Below, piece after piece: positions 1 through 8,273 of a stretch of DNA of 64,000 nt. Numbering within the stretch: position 1 is the stretch's first letter; every line of letters begins with the position of its first letter. This DNA is from Chitinophaga caeni. Lineage in GTDB: Bacteria; Bacteroidota; Bacteroidia; Chitinophagales; Chitinophagaceae. Under the pieces are notes generated by a model. That model saw only the letters and a program-made list of their open reading frames with translations, did not search any database and was not told the DNA's origin. The stretch lies in contig NZ_CP023777.1 of NCBI RefSeq assembly GCF_002557795.1, forward strand, positions 682,001-746,000, read 5' to 3'. The translations under genes and the position numbers were made by a program.

Positions 1-2412
1 ACCATAGGTGGCCCTAATATTTAGGTTGTTCAGCCAGTTGGCATCCTTGAGAAATGTTTCTTCAGTCATCCTCCAGCCGAGGCCGAAAGACCACAGTGGA
101 AGATACCTGTAACGTGGATCCGTACCGAATAGGTTAGAGTTGTCTACACGTACGCTGGCCGTAGCATTATATTTATGATCGTAATTATATCCAACATTGC
201 CGTAGGCAGATACGTAACGGTCTTCAAAGTAAGTGAAGTTGTTATAGCTATTATAATCAAAGTTAAAAGTGCTGTTGATGGACTCGGTACCCTTAAGGCT
301 TCCCAGCGCTACTTCGTCTACCGGCATAAATTGCAGGTTGTTATCATTATATCCCATCTTGAACACCCTGGTAGCAGAAGTTACTATAGCTCTTCTTTCG
401 GCGCCGGCAAGTGCAGTAATAAAATGTTTGTCAGCAATATTTTTATCATAGTTAAGCTGTAGGCGTGCCGTATAAGATTTGGAATCGCCTCTACGTTCAC
501 TGATCTGTCCCCCGTCAGGTACATTTTTTATAATTTCCCCATTTACTATCTGCGTAGCTTCATTAATCATATGCTTGGATTCATAAGAGTCGGCAGAATA
601 GAAGTTTTTAAAATAGTTGCTACCGCGTTCCGTTTGGTACTTGAGATCCAGCGATAGTCCTTCTATAATTTTAGCGGTAAATCCACCTTGAAGTCGGAAA
701 TAATTGGAATGCCCGAGGTTATCAGTCTTATAAAGCTCATTCAGCGGGTTGAACGACTCATCCAGGAGGCCTTCATTTTTCAACCTATCTATCTCCGTTT
801 GGGATTTAAGCCAATTCCAGGGTACCAAGTTACCATCGGCATCTTTGATCACTTCGTAGGGCATTGAGTTATAAAGACCCGTACCTCCACGCGATGGTGA
901 CCTATAGTTGCTTAGGTTGGTAGCGATGCCGGCTTCTGCTGTCAGCCACTTAAACACCTTCATACGGTCTTTTATGTTGATGTTCATTTCACCGGTGCGA
1001 CTGCGTAAATTATCACCTTGGTTAGCCGTATAGTTCATGCTCAGGTTAAAAATATGCAGGTCATTACCGCCGTTGACCGAAAAATTATAACGTTGTTTTA
1101 CCGCATCCTGCATCAGCAGATCCTGCACTTGTCCAATACCGTTTGAGTTGCGCAGCGTGTTCAGTGTATTGTCCAGCTCTTGTTGGTCTATCAAGTTCTG
1201 CTCATGCTTGTATAGGGCTTCAAGCACTTTTGGTTGAGCATACCTCATCGTGTTTGCATTATACCCCGGATGGTAGATGTTAAATAGCTCCTGTTGGAAA
1301 TCCACCATCTGGGCGGAGCTCATATAGTTGAAATAACTTGCATCCGGAATAGGCGTCATGAATACAGTGCTTCCGACGTTAACGGTTGTTTTATGCGCAT
1401 TTCCATGCCGCGTAGTGATAGAGATAACGCCGTTGGCAGCGCGGGTACCATATATTGATGCTGCGGCAGCATCTTTCATGACTGTTACATTCACCACATC
1501 TGCCGGGTTGATGAAGCCCAGGTCGCCCTCATATGGAAACCCATCTACCACGAAGAGCGGACTCTGGTTGCCATATAAAGTGGAAAGCCCGCGTATCGTA
1601 ACATTCCCCTTGTTTACATACATCCCTGCCACTGTACCTTCAAGGCGATCTACCAGGTTGGTTTCCATCCTGGCGCCGAGCATCTTTTCAGTAACGGTAC
1701 CGAAAGCGCCGGTTGCGCGCTCTTTAGGCAGCTTCTGGTATCCCGTGGAATAGGTTACAGAAACACCATCCAGGGAGTATAGCATTGTTTTCAGGGTAAT
1801 ATTACCTAATGACAGGATGCTCCCTTCGGAAGATACTGTGATCCTTTGCTGCACCGTGTTAAAGCCTAGCAGGGTAATCTCCAGGATATAGTTTCCCGGG
1901 GCAACGTTTTCGATCTTAAAAGACCCGTCTTCCTGGCTAGCGGTGCCTTTCTTGCCCGGGGATAACCGTATAGAGGCGCCCACGATAGGGTTCCCTACAG
2001 AGTCTATTATCCTGCCGGTTACTACGGAAGGAGTTTTAGTAACGTTTTCTGTAGCCTGCATTGAAGAGATCAAGATCGTTTTTTGCATAACCTGGTAGCT
2101 GAAAGGCTGGTTTTTCAGCACCAAATCCATAAAGTCGGTTAGCGGCATATTCTGCACACTAACGCTGACCGGGCTGATATCAGACAGGAGTTTCCTGGTA
2201 CTAAGCACCAGGAAGCCGGTCTGTTTTTTAATGGTGGTAATAACCTGGCTGAACGGGATATCTTTTCCTTTCAGTGTAATTGTTTGTGCATCTGTAACAG
2301 CATGAACTTGCAAGAAGACAACTGTCATGAGTAAGAATGTCAATTTCATGGCCAGCGGGATTTTAATGACCGGCATAGGCAAATGCCGCTTTAGAATACG
2401 CAGTTTTTGCAT
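1..2412 (-). CDS. SusC/RagA-family TonB-dependent outer-membrane receptor with N-terminal STN domain (3' end outside window)
   Basis: An open frame of 804 codons runs from an ATG at 2412 to the left edge with no stop, so the C-terminal part of the barrel is missing from the window. The order is: signal peptide (about residues 1-43); secretin/TonB short N-terminal domain (about 45-110); carboxypeptidase-regulatory-like domain (about 125-210); plug domain containing LFVVDGFPYEG and the SusC-type box DAAAASIYGTRAANGVI; and the start of the beta-barrel. Receptors of this class import oligosaccharides or other large substrates with a SusD partner, which would lie beyond the left edge. The STN domain, and the ECF sigma and FecR genes immediately upstream on the same strand, indicate a receptor that also signals its occupancy to the anti-sigma factor. 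The substrate cannot be told from this fragment. Confidence 0.95.
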   Translation of the reverse strand, partial: MQKLRILKRHLPMPVIKIPLAMKLTFLLMTVVFLQVHAVTDAQTITLKGKDIPFSQVITTIKKQTGFLVLSTRKLLSDISPVSVSVQNMPLTDFMDLVLKNQPFSYQVMQKTILISSMQATENVTKTPSVVTGRIIDSVGNPIVGASIRLSPGKKGTASQEDGSFKIENVAPGNYILEITLLGFNTVQQRITVSSEGSILSLGNITLKTMLYSLDGVSVTYSTGYQKLPKERATGAFGTVTEKMLGARMETNLVDRLEGTVAGMYVNKGNVTIRGLSTLYGNQSPLFVVDGFPYEGDLGFINPADVVNVTVMKDAAAASIYGTRAANGVISITTRHGNAHKTTVNVGSTVFMTPIPDASYFNYMSSAQMVDFQQELFNIYHPGYNANTMRYAQPKVLEALYKHEQNLIDQQELDNTLNTLRNSNGIGQVQDLLMQDAVKQRYNFSVNGGNDLHIFNLSMNYTANQGDNLRSRTGEMNINIKDRMKVFKWLTAEAGIATNLSNYRSPSRGGTGLYNSMPYEVIKDADGNLVPWNWLKSQTEIDRLKNEGLLDESFNPLNELYKTDNLGHSNYFRLQGGFTAKIIEGLSLDLKYQTERGSNYFKNFYSADSYESKHMINEATQIVNGEIIKNVPDGGQISERRGDSKSYTARLQLNYDKNIADKHFITALAGAERRAIVTSATRVFKMGYNDNNLQFMPVDEVALGSLKGTESINSTFNFDYNSYNNFTYFEDRYVSAYGNVGYNYDHKYNATASVRVDNSNLFGTDPRYRYLPLWSFGLGWRMTEETFLKDANWLNNLNIRATYG

Positions 2413-2590
2413 AAATTACATTGCTTTTGGTTGATTAATTAATTGAAGTTCGTCAAGCTTTAATGGGAATCGACCTTTAAGTAATCCGCTACAGGCCCTA
2501 ATCTGTGGCGGTTCTTATTCTAGGTAAGCCCAATAAAAGTCCTTACGGCGTTTCCGCCGATAAAAATTTTATCATCTCTATATTTGATTT

Positions 2591-3760
2591 TTATGGTGTT
2601 ACGACAATACGCTTCCCTTTTTCCACATGAAAGTGCATTCCTAACTTTTCAAAGCCTTTCAGAAGGCTGGAAATTTTCTCATCCCGGCTCATTTCGCCGG
2701 CAAATTCTATATCCGGTGTACCGGGCTCATAAACCACTTCAATATCATACCACCTTGATATCTGCCGCATTACTTCGCGGGTTCCGGCACCGTTAAAATT
2801 AAAGATGCCGTCTTTCCAGGCCACGGCGCTGGAAGCGTCTATATCCCTTATTACATTGATATGATTCCCCTGGAGCTGCGCCTGCTGTCCCGGTGAGAGC
2901 ACCGTGCTCTCCTTGCCTTTACGCACCCGGATGCTGCCTTTCAGCAGGGTAGCTTTGATTGCAGCTTCATCATCATAAGCATTGATGTTAAAGCTCGTTC
3001 CTAGCACCTCAATTTCTGCTTCATCATTTATATTTACCCTGAAAGGCATCCCTGCGCGGGGGGCTACCTCGAAATATACTTCCCCGGTAATCGTCACTTT
3101 GCGCTCTTTGCCTGTGAAGGCAGTGGGATAACGGATAGAGCTGGCAGCATTGAGCAGTACACCGCTACCGTCTGGGAGTACAACACGAAACTGTCCCCCG
3201 CGTGGCGTGGTCAGGGTATTATAGTTTACCGTTGCTGTAGGTAACTGGTCGTCATACTGTAAGGATCCGCCTTGCTGCCTGATCGCTACATCGCCCTGGT
3301 GAATAATCATATTCCCGGTACTATCCAATGGCACCTGTGAACCGTCTGACAAGGTCAGTACAGCTTTATTGGTACCCGGTGCAATTGCTTCCAGCATAGC
3401 TTGCTGCTTCAATGCCGGTGAAACGCCACTGTAATGCCGATAGAAAAAGGTGGCGCCTGCTATTAGCAATATAGCCGCGGCTGCTCGCCCCCATGCGGGA
3501 ATATGCAGGAAATGACGACGGGGCGGCGTTGCTGAAAAGTCGACCTTGTCTGCCTGCAACGCTTTTTCTGCCAACATTGCATAAGGAGCTGTTTCGGTGA
3601 CGCCAGCCGGATGCTGTTCCATAATACCGGCCATTACCTCCGCAAATAACTCTTTGTCTTCTCCCCGCTCAATGAAAGCCCATAGCTCCTGTATTTCTGC
3701 TTCAGAAGCCTTGTCATTGCCATATTGTTCCAATAAATATGTTAATCTATCCTGATTCAT
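2591..3760 (-). CDS. FecR-family anti-sigma factor
   Basis: A 389-residue protein with the standard Bacteroidota FecR layout: a cytoplasmic N-terminus (1-89), one membrane helix (about 90-108), a periplasmic FecR domain (about 183-282, with TPRGGQFRVVLPDGS and the GEVYFEV and VLGTSFNINAY motifs) and a C-terminal DUF4974 domain (about 320-386). It should hold the neighbouring ECF sigma factor inactive until the STN domain of the downstream SusC receptor contacts its periplasmic part. It lies between the sigma gene (68-bp gap) and the receptor gene (178-bp gap), all on the minus strand. This arrangement is typical of trans-envelope signalling operons. Confidence 0.95.
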   Translation of the reverse strand: MNQDRLTYLLEQYGNDKASEAEIQELWAFIERGEDKELFAEVMAGIMEQHPAGVTETAPYAMLAEKALQADKVDFSATPPRRHFLHIPAWGRAAAAILLIAGATFFYRHYSGVSPALKQQAMLEAIAPGTNKAVLTLSDGSQVPLDSTGNMIIHQGDVAIRQQGGSLQYDDQLPTATVNYNTLTTPRGGQFRVVLPDGSGVLLNAASSIRYPTAFTGKERKVTITGEVYFEVAPRAGMPFRVNINDEAEIEVLGTSFNINAYDDEAAIKATLLKGSIRVRKGKESTVLSPGQQAQLQGNHINVIRDIDASSAVAWKDGIFNFNGAGTREVMRQISRWYDIEVVYEPGTPDIEFAGEMSRDEKISSLLKGFEKLGMHFHVEKGKRIVVTP

Positions 3761-3828
3761 ATACTCCGGGATATACTATAAAAACCCTTGAACTTTAAAA
3801 AAGGACCCATTGCCTGGAAAAAAAATTT

Positions 3829-4422
3829 TTAACGTCCTGCCACCAGGAGAAGAAAAACGAGCAACTTCCCGGCCCGCTCCAGCTTTCGACGGATTTTTTG
3901 CAAGGACAATACCAGGGTTTTCTTTACATAGTTAGATGAAAGATTCAGTTCGGCGGCTATTTCTGGTATCTTGAGCCCCTGTTCCCTGCTTAGCCGGTAT
4001 ATCTCGCGTTGGCGGGAAGAAAGCCCGGCTACTGCCTGTTGAATGAGCTGTTGCGTTTCCCGGAATGACATGGTTGCTTCCGTTTCCGAAACAGGCGCCG
4101 CTTCCCGCGATGACAACCACTGCTGGAGTCGTAGTTGCAGGCCGTTTTTGCGAAGATAGCGGTAGCACTCGTTGGCTACGATCCGAAATAACCAAGACTT
4201 GGGTTGACTGATGCCGGGAAGCTTGTCGCGATGCAACCAGAAACGAACTAAGGCTTCTTGTAGCACCTCTTTTACGGCTTCTTCCGATTTCAGGATTTTG
4301 AAGGAAAAGGCAGTCAGAGAGGGCAACAGGATGGCATATAGCTGTTTAAAGGCATGCTCGCTTCCTTCAGCAATCAGTAGATATAGTGCTTCTTCTTGAT
4401 GGTATGAACCCTGCGATGACAA
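3829..4422 (-). CDS. ECF-type RNA polymerase sigma factor (FecI-like)
   Basis: A 197-residue sigma-70 family protein. Region 2 is at about 24-92 (EEAVKEVLQEALVRFWLH, then PKSWLFRIVANE). Region 4 is at about 120-180 (LSSRQREIYRLSREQG, then the helix-turn-helix IPEIAAELNLSSNYVKKTL). The short hydrophobic C-terminal tail (RAGKLLVFLLLVAGR) is common in Bacteroidota FecI homologues. It directs transcription of the receptor operon when released by the FecR protein encoded just downstream. A second long frame overlapping on the same strand at 3932-4195 is a shadow. Confidence 0.95.
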   Translation of the reverse strand: MSSQGSYHQEEALYLLIAEGSEHAFKQLYAILLPSLTAFSFKILKSEEAVKEVLQEALVRFWLHRDKLPGISQPKSWLFRIVANECYRYLRKNGLQLRLQQWLSSREAAPVSETEATMSFRETQQLIQQAVAGLSSRQREIYRLSREQGLKIPEIAAELNLSSNYVKKTLVLSLQKIRRKLERAGKLLVFLLLVAGR

Positions 4423-4455
4423 TATCCCCCCTTTTTAATTAATGGGACTAAAGTA

Positions 4456-4504
4456 AATAAAAAATCACCGTTATGGTAATTCAAAACGAGGTTGATCGGT
4501 GATT
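4456..4504 (-). terminator. Possible intrinsic terminator of the PAS-LuxR gene
   Basis: An 8-bp inverted repeat (AATCACCG at 4463-4470, CGGTGATT at 4497-4504) is followed on the minus strand by a T-rich tract (4456-4462). The loop of 26 nt is long, so the call is moderate. It lies 96 bp beyond the stop of the gene at 4600-5364 and just upstream of the ECF sigma gene, so it could insulate the two. Confidence 0.4.
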
Positions 4505-4599
4505 ATTTCAACCTTTTACACAACTTGAAGATCAGGTTGCAGGCCTAAGTATCTACGGGATAATTTTCCGCCCTTCACCTGCCGGGAAATTCCGGGAAA

Positions 4600-5364
4600 T
4601 TAAATCCAGCCCTTCTCTAAGGCGAGGGTAATCAACTGTAACGGCGTTTTAGTCCCGGTCTTTTTAAAAATATTTTTACGGTGGGTACTGACGGTTAGGA
4701 TGCTGATAGACAGGAGATCTGCAATCTCTGCCGATGTATGATACCGGGATATTAATAGCAATATTTCCCTTTCTCTTTTTGTTAATAATTCTTTCGTTGT
4801 TGAGAAACGCTTTTCCGGCTTTACGTCGATGTAAGATGGTTCTCCCTCCATCCCGATAAAGGAAAGCATCATTTTATTGGTTGTCTTCAGGTGCGTAATA
4901 TCGGTATGCACTACGAAAGTTCTTAAAACTGCTCCTTCTTCATCACTTTGAATCGTAATAATTTGTTGTAAAATACGTATGTATGCCCCGTTTTTTTTCC
5001 TAATCCTGTAGTCGTAACGACTTTTATACTTCATGACCTTTCCGGGAGGTAGTTGTTGCCAAAACTTGGTTACAGTGGCTTCGAAATTGATAAAGTTGGG
5101 TAAATCATCCGGATGGATGATCTCCATTAATTTTTCAAGGTTAAATTCTTCCTTGCTATAACCAAGATGTTGCGTCATGGAATCACTGGCATATTCAATC
5201 ACCATTTCCGGTGGATTGAATACCATGTAGTAATAATCCCCCACTTGGAAAAAATTGATCAGCTTTTTATACAGCTCCACTTCTAACTTCAATTCACCGG
5301 GCGTTTTATGCTGTCCTATTTCCGTCCATATTTTTTGCGCCTCGTTGAGGATGAGTTTCTCCAT
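4600..5364 (-). CDS. PAS-domain LuxR-family transcriptional regulator
   Basis: A 254-residue protein with a PAS fold at about 40-165 (MVIEYASDSMTQHLGYS, then the PAC-like segment around YDYRIRKKNGAYIRIL). A LuxR/FixJ helix-turn-helix closes the protein at about 190-254 (LTKREREILLLISR, then SAEIADLLSISILTVSTHRKNI). It has no receiver domain, so the input is presumably a small ligand or redox cue through PAS. The ligand is not inferable. The gene is monocistronic; a MITE-like repeat begins only 39 bp upstream of the start codon, so its native promoter has probably been displaced or replaced. Confidence 0.85.
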   Translation of the reverse strand: MEKLILNEAQKIWTEIGQHKTPGELKLEVELYKKLINFFQVGDYYYMVFNPPEMVIEYASDSMTQHLGYSKEEFNLEKLMEIIHPDDLPNFINFEATVTKFWQQLPPGKVMKYKSRYDYRIRKKNGAYIRILQQIITIQSDEEGAVLRTFVVHTDITHLKTTNKMMLSFIGMEGEPSYIDVKPEKRFSTTKELLTKREREILLLISRYHTSAEIADLLSISILTVSTHRKNIFKKTGTKTPLQLITLALEKGWI

Positions 5365-5403
5365 GACTAGCGATTTTGATTGCTATACTAAAATAAAAAA
5401 AAT

Positions 5404-5723
5404 CATTGTTGTCCGACTAAATTTTAACCGGGGAGCAATTTGATCCCTCAATAGTTCGATTCAATGTCCACCTGCTCGTTTCTTGTACTTTTTTGTTTAC
5501 CCAAAAAAATACAAAAAAAAGGCACAAATTGGCCATTACGGCCACCAATTTGATCGCTCGATCTGGCCTTTCTACTACTGTATGACAAAGCTACCCTTCG
5601 CTATCAACGGTGCGAAGCTCCACGGTTCTCTTGAAGGGGGGTGAATATATCATCCTTCGCTTATATCCTTGACCAGGTAAAGAATTCAAATACCTTTAAA
5701 GCATTTTCAGTCGGACAACAATG
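5404..5723 (-). mobile_element. MITE-like element, copy A
   Basis: A 320-bp noncoding unit with terminal inverted repeats: CATTGTTGTCCGACT at 5404-5418 and its near-perfect reverse complement AGTCGGACAACAATG at 5709-5723. Its reverse complement aligns along nearly the whole length with copy C (54340-54657), clearly more than 80 percent identical by eye including blocks over 40 bp, and less closely with copy B (53257-53590). Internal features are a hairpin around TTTTTTGTTTACCCAAAAAAA and a GGCCATTACGGCC palindrome. The flanks are A-rich: eight A residues plus T on the left and eight A residues plus C on the right, which may be an imperfect 9-bp target duplication. It contains no credible ORF. 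Confidence 0.8.
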
Positions 5724-5762
5724 AAAAAAAACATTAAATATCCCTAGTACCAGGTATAACTG

Positions 5763-6362
5763 CTAATGCATACGATCCTTATCCAGAAAAGGTTTCAGAT
5801 TAATTAAATTATAGGCTTGGATAGCCTGGAAAATGTTTTTCGCTTTCTTGGACCTGATGGGTAATATAATACTGGTCGTGGTGGATTCCTGCACGTTAGT
5901 ATCTATTGTTCCTGTTGCAATCGTGGTATATGACATTTTATCTTGCTGGATAAAAGGGCTTTCATCCGAAAATTCTATTAACAAAAATGTTTCTTCTGGA
6001 AAGGCTTCGAAGTAATAATCATAATCGTACCAAAGTCCGGCCCGCTTAACTTTTGGCATTCCTAGCGACTCATCGAATACCAAGATTTCTTCTATCAATA
6101 AAGTTGTAGGTTCATTGTTAAAGCGATCTTCCAGTTGGTATGCAGAGGATATCCTGAAAGGTTCAATATTGAGTTCCTGTAAGGTGAATGTGTTATAAGC
6201 GCTTTCTCCCAGCTTGATATAACCTTGTTTTCCTTGAAAATAATTGGCCTCCTGTTGTAATAGCCGGACTATTTTTTCCCAAGCCTTCTGCGGATCTTGC
6301 GCTTGCGTTGAACAAGAGCTGAAAGCGATTAACAGCGTTGCAATTTGAAATATCTTTTTCAT
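5763..6362 (-). CDS. Exported hypothetical protein
   Basis: A 199-residue protein of unknown function. The N-terminus is a signal peptide with a possible lipobox (IAFSSCSTQAQ, Cys about 17), so it is exported and may be a lipoprotein. The rest is acidic and rich in aromatic residues, with no motif that I recognise. It lies downstream of the SDR operon but is separated from it by a strong terminator, so it is probably transcribed alone. Confidence 0.65.
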   Translation of the reverse strand: MKKIFQIATLLIAFSSCSTQAQDPQKAWEKIVRLLQQEANYFQGKQGYIKLGESAYNTFTLQELNIEPFRISSAYQLEDRFNNEPTTLLIEEILVFDESLGMPKVKRAGLWYDYDYYFEAFPEETFLLIEFSDESPFIQQDKMSYTTIATGTIDTNVQESTTTSIILPIRSKKAKNIFQAIQAYNLINLKPFLDKDRMH

Positions 6363-6379
6363 ACGATAGATGGATGCAA

Positions 6380-6431
6380 TAAAAAAAGCATTTCCATAAA
6401 CTCATTTGAAAAAGATGTTTATAGAAATGCT
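6380..6431 (-). terminator. Intrinsic terminator after the PanE-SDR operon
   Basis: A 15-bp stem with one mismatch (6387-6401 paired with 6417-6431) is followed on the minus strand by seven T residues (6381-6387). It lies 20 bp past the SDR stop codon. Confidence 0.75.
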
Positions 6432-6450
6432 TAATCAATCTACCGAAGCA

Positions 6451-7194
6451 TTATTTTCCCCCGGCAACATCGATAAAAATTCCCGTGGAATAAGCGGATT
6501 TATCCGAGGCGAGCCAAAGTACCGCCTGGGCAACTTCCGTGGCCGTTCCCCCACGCTTTAAGGGTATCGTTTCTTTCAACCGGTCAATCCTACCCGGATC
6601 TCCACCGGAAGCATGGATGCCTGTTTCTATAAAGGCCGGCCTTACGCCGTTTACACGGATACCTTCGCTAGCCACTTCCTTTGCCAAACCCAAGGTCAAA
6701 GCATCAATAGCGGCCTTTGAAGCGGCATAATCTATATATTCAAAGGGAGCCCCCGTTTTGGCAGCCAAAGAAGAAATGTTGATAATCGTACCACCATGCC
6801 CGCCATTTTTATATGCCATTAATTTTACGGCTTCCCTTGCACAGATCATCGGCCCGGTTATATTTACCGAGAAAATTTTTTGCATGCGTTCTATGCTGAT
6901 ATCTTCCAGCTTGGATTGCTGCATCAAGATCCCGGCATTATTGACCAGGGAATCCAAACCCCCGAATGTTTCTACTGTTGCTTGGAAAACACGCTGTATA
7001 TCCTTCTCATTTGACATATCACCTTGAATCGCGATCGCGGTACCGCCACCATCTTGAATTTCCTTTACTACGGCCTCCGCTGCATCCTTACGATTCAAGT
7101 AATTAACAACCACTTCATAAGATTCAGCGGCAGCCAATTTGGCAACGGCAGCGCCAATTCCACGGCTGCCGCCTGTAATTAACATCGTTTTCAT
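6451..7194 (-). CDS. Short-chain dehydrogenase/reductase (SDR)
   Basis: A 247-residue classical SDR. The cofactor motif is TGGSRGIG (7-14), followed by NNAG (85-88), catalytic Ser141/142 and YAASK (Tyr156, Lys160). The basic residue in the GGSRGIG loop and the NYLNRK segment suggest NADP(H). Such enzymes reduce ketones or oxidise secondary alcohols; the substrate cannot be assigned. It follows the PanE-like gene on the same strand with a 43-bp gap, so the two reductases are probably co-transcribed and divergent from the MocR regulator at 8274. Confidence 0.9.
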   Translation of the reverse strand: MKTMLITGGSRGIGAAVAKLAAAESYEVVVNYLNRKDAAEAVVKEIQDGGGTAIAIQGDMSNEKDIQRVFQATVETFGGLDSLVNNAGILMQQSKLEDISIERMQKIFSVNITGPMICAREAVKLMAYKNGGHGGTIINISSLAAKTGAPFEYIDYAASKAAIDALTLGLAKEVASEGIRVNGVRPAFIETGIHASGGDPGRIDRLKETIPLKRGGTATEVAQAVLWLASDKSAYSTGIFIDVAGGK

Positions 7195-7237
7195 GTAAAC
7201 GTCTTTATCAATAAAAAATAAATTAACCTACGTTTCG

Positions 7238-8170
7238 TTACATATTTTTAAGGTTGATAGCGGCTTTCAATTTAGTTAACCTACCCAGCAGGGCTATTTC
7301 TTTCATTGTAGCGCCGATACCAATTTCATCAGCCAACCTCGCCAGTTCTATATTCAATGCATCCATTTCCGTAGGTCGATGATGTAAAATATCTTGAAGC
7401 GTAGAAATATATTGCCCATCCGACATTTGGCTGATCTGCATCACATTGTTAAAAACATCTTCCGGGGTTATTGCAATTCCTTTGGCATGTGCCAATGTCA
7501 TACAGGAGACGATCAACTCTTTTGCCATATCACGCGCAACTTCATTCCTGTAAAAAATGCCGTTATCTATATGCAACAAGGGACAAATGGAGTTGAATAC
7601 GCAATTGGCGATTACTTTTTTCCATATCAAAGATTGTATCTCATCACATTTACTGAACCGGAATTGCAAGGTTTGTATCTTATGTAGCAACCGGGTTAAT
7701 GTTTCTTCATCACCACGGATTATCCCAACCGGGCATTCACGTACAGGCTTATACCTAATTGTATGCGGGTCCTCGAACTGGCAGGTTAGCATTAATACAC
7801 ACCTGTAAATATGTTCGAAATTTTGTTTCAAGAAAGCTTTCTCGATATTCAATCCATTTTGTAACACGAGCAATGGGTTGCCATTTAATTTTCCCCGCAA
7901 ACTGACGCTGAGCGCTTGATTGCCAAACGCCTTATTAGCTAGTACAACTAACCCACCAAGCCTTGTAAAATCTGCCAGGCAGCCAATCTCAAGCTTAGCG
8001 ACATACTTGTTGTTATCGGCCGCTAAGATTGTCATTTCTTCATAAGTTACCGGTGCATTAAAAACCGATCCTCTCAACAAGTACACTTGCCTTCCAGCTA
8101 AAGTAAGGAATACTGCAAGTGTTTTTCCTACGGCACCGGCCCCTATAATATATATCGGTTGCTCCTGCAT
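7238..8170 (-). CDS. Ketopantoate reductase (PanE/ApbA) family oxidoreductase
   Basis: The Rossmann motif IYIIGAGAVGKTLAVFL lies at the N-terminus when translation starts at 8170. An upstream in-frame ATG at 8209 would add 13 residues before the nucleotide-binding strand, so I prefer the shorter start (310 aa). The conserved lysine segment LIWKKVIANCVFNSICPLL matches the catalytic region of ApbA proteins. The family reduces 2-dehydropantoate for pantothenate and CoA synthesis, but many members have other substrates. No panB or panC is nearby, so a true panE role is uncertain. It is the first gene of an operon with the SDR and is divergent from a MocR regulator, which probably controls it. Confidence 0.8.
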   Translation of the reverse strand: MQEQPIYIIGAGAVGKTLAVFLTLAGRQVYLLRGSVFNAPVTYEEMTILAADNNKYVAKLEIGCLADFTRLGGLVVLANKAFGNQALSVSLRGKLNGNPLLVLQNGLNIEKAFLKQNFEHIYRCVLMLTCQFEDPHTIRYKPVRECPVGIIRGDEETLTRLLHKIQTLQFRFSKCDEIQSLIWKKVIANCVFNSICPLLHIDNGIFYRNEVARDMAKELIVSCMTLAHAKGIAITPEDVFNNVMQISQMSDGQYISTLQDILHHRPTEMDALNIELARLADEIGIGATMKEIALLGRLTKLKAAINLKNM

Positions 8171-8221
8171 AGCTTTCGATTGATGATTGAAAGCCGCTAA
8201 ATTCAACAAAATACTTACATG

Positions 8222-8260
8222 ATAGCAGTTGCAGTTTTTGTAATTTTAAGCATAGCAGTT
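8222..8260. promoter_or_regulatory. Candidate MocR operator: direct repeats spaced 30 bp
   Basis: ATAGCAGTT occurs at 8222-8230 and again at 8252-8260, in the same orientation and 30 bp apart (about three helical turns). The site lies in the short divergent region between the PanE-like gene and the MocR gene. MocR proteins such as GabR and PdxR are dimers that bind spaced direct repeats, so this is a good operator candidate for autoregulation and control of the divergent operon. Confidence 0.5.
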
Positions 8261-8273
8261 TTCTCTTTTTACT

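Noticed and set aside
1358..1753. 131-codon plus-strand ORF across the SusC plug region
   Set aside because: The minus-strand frame shows the clear SusC plug motifs; this is its shadow.
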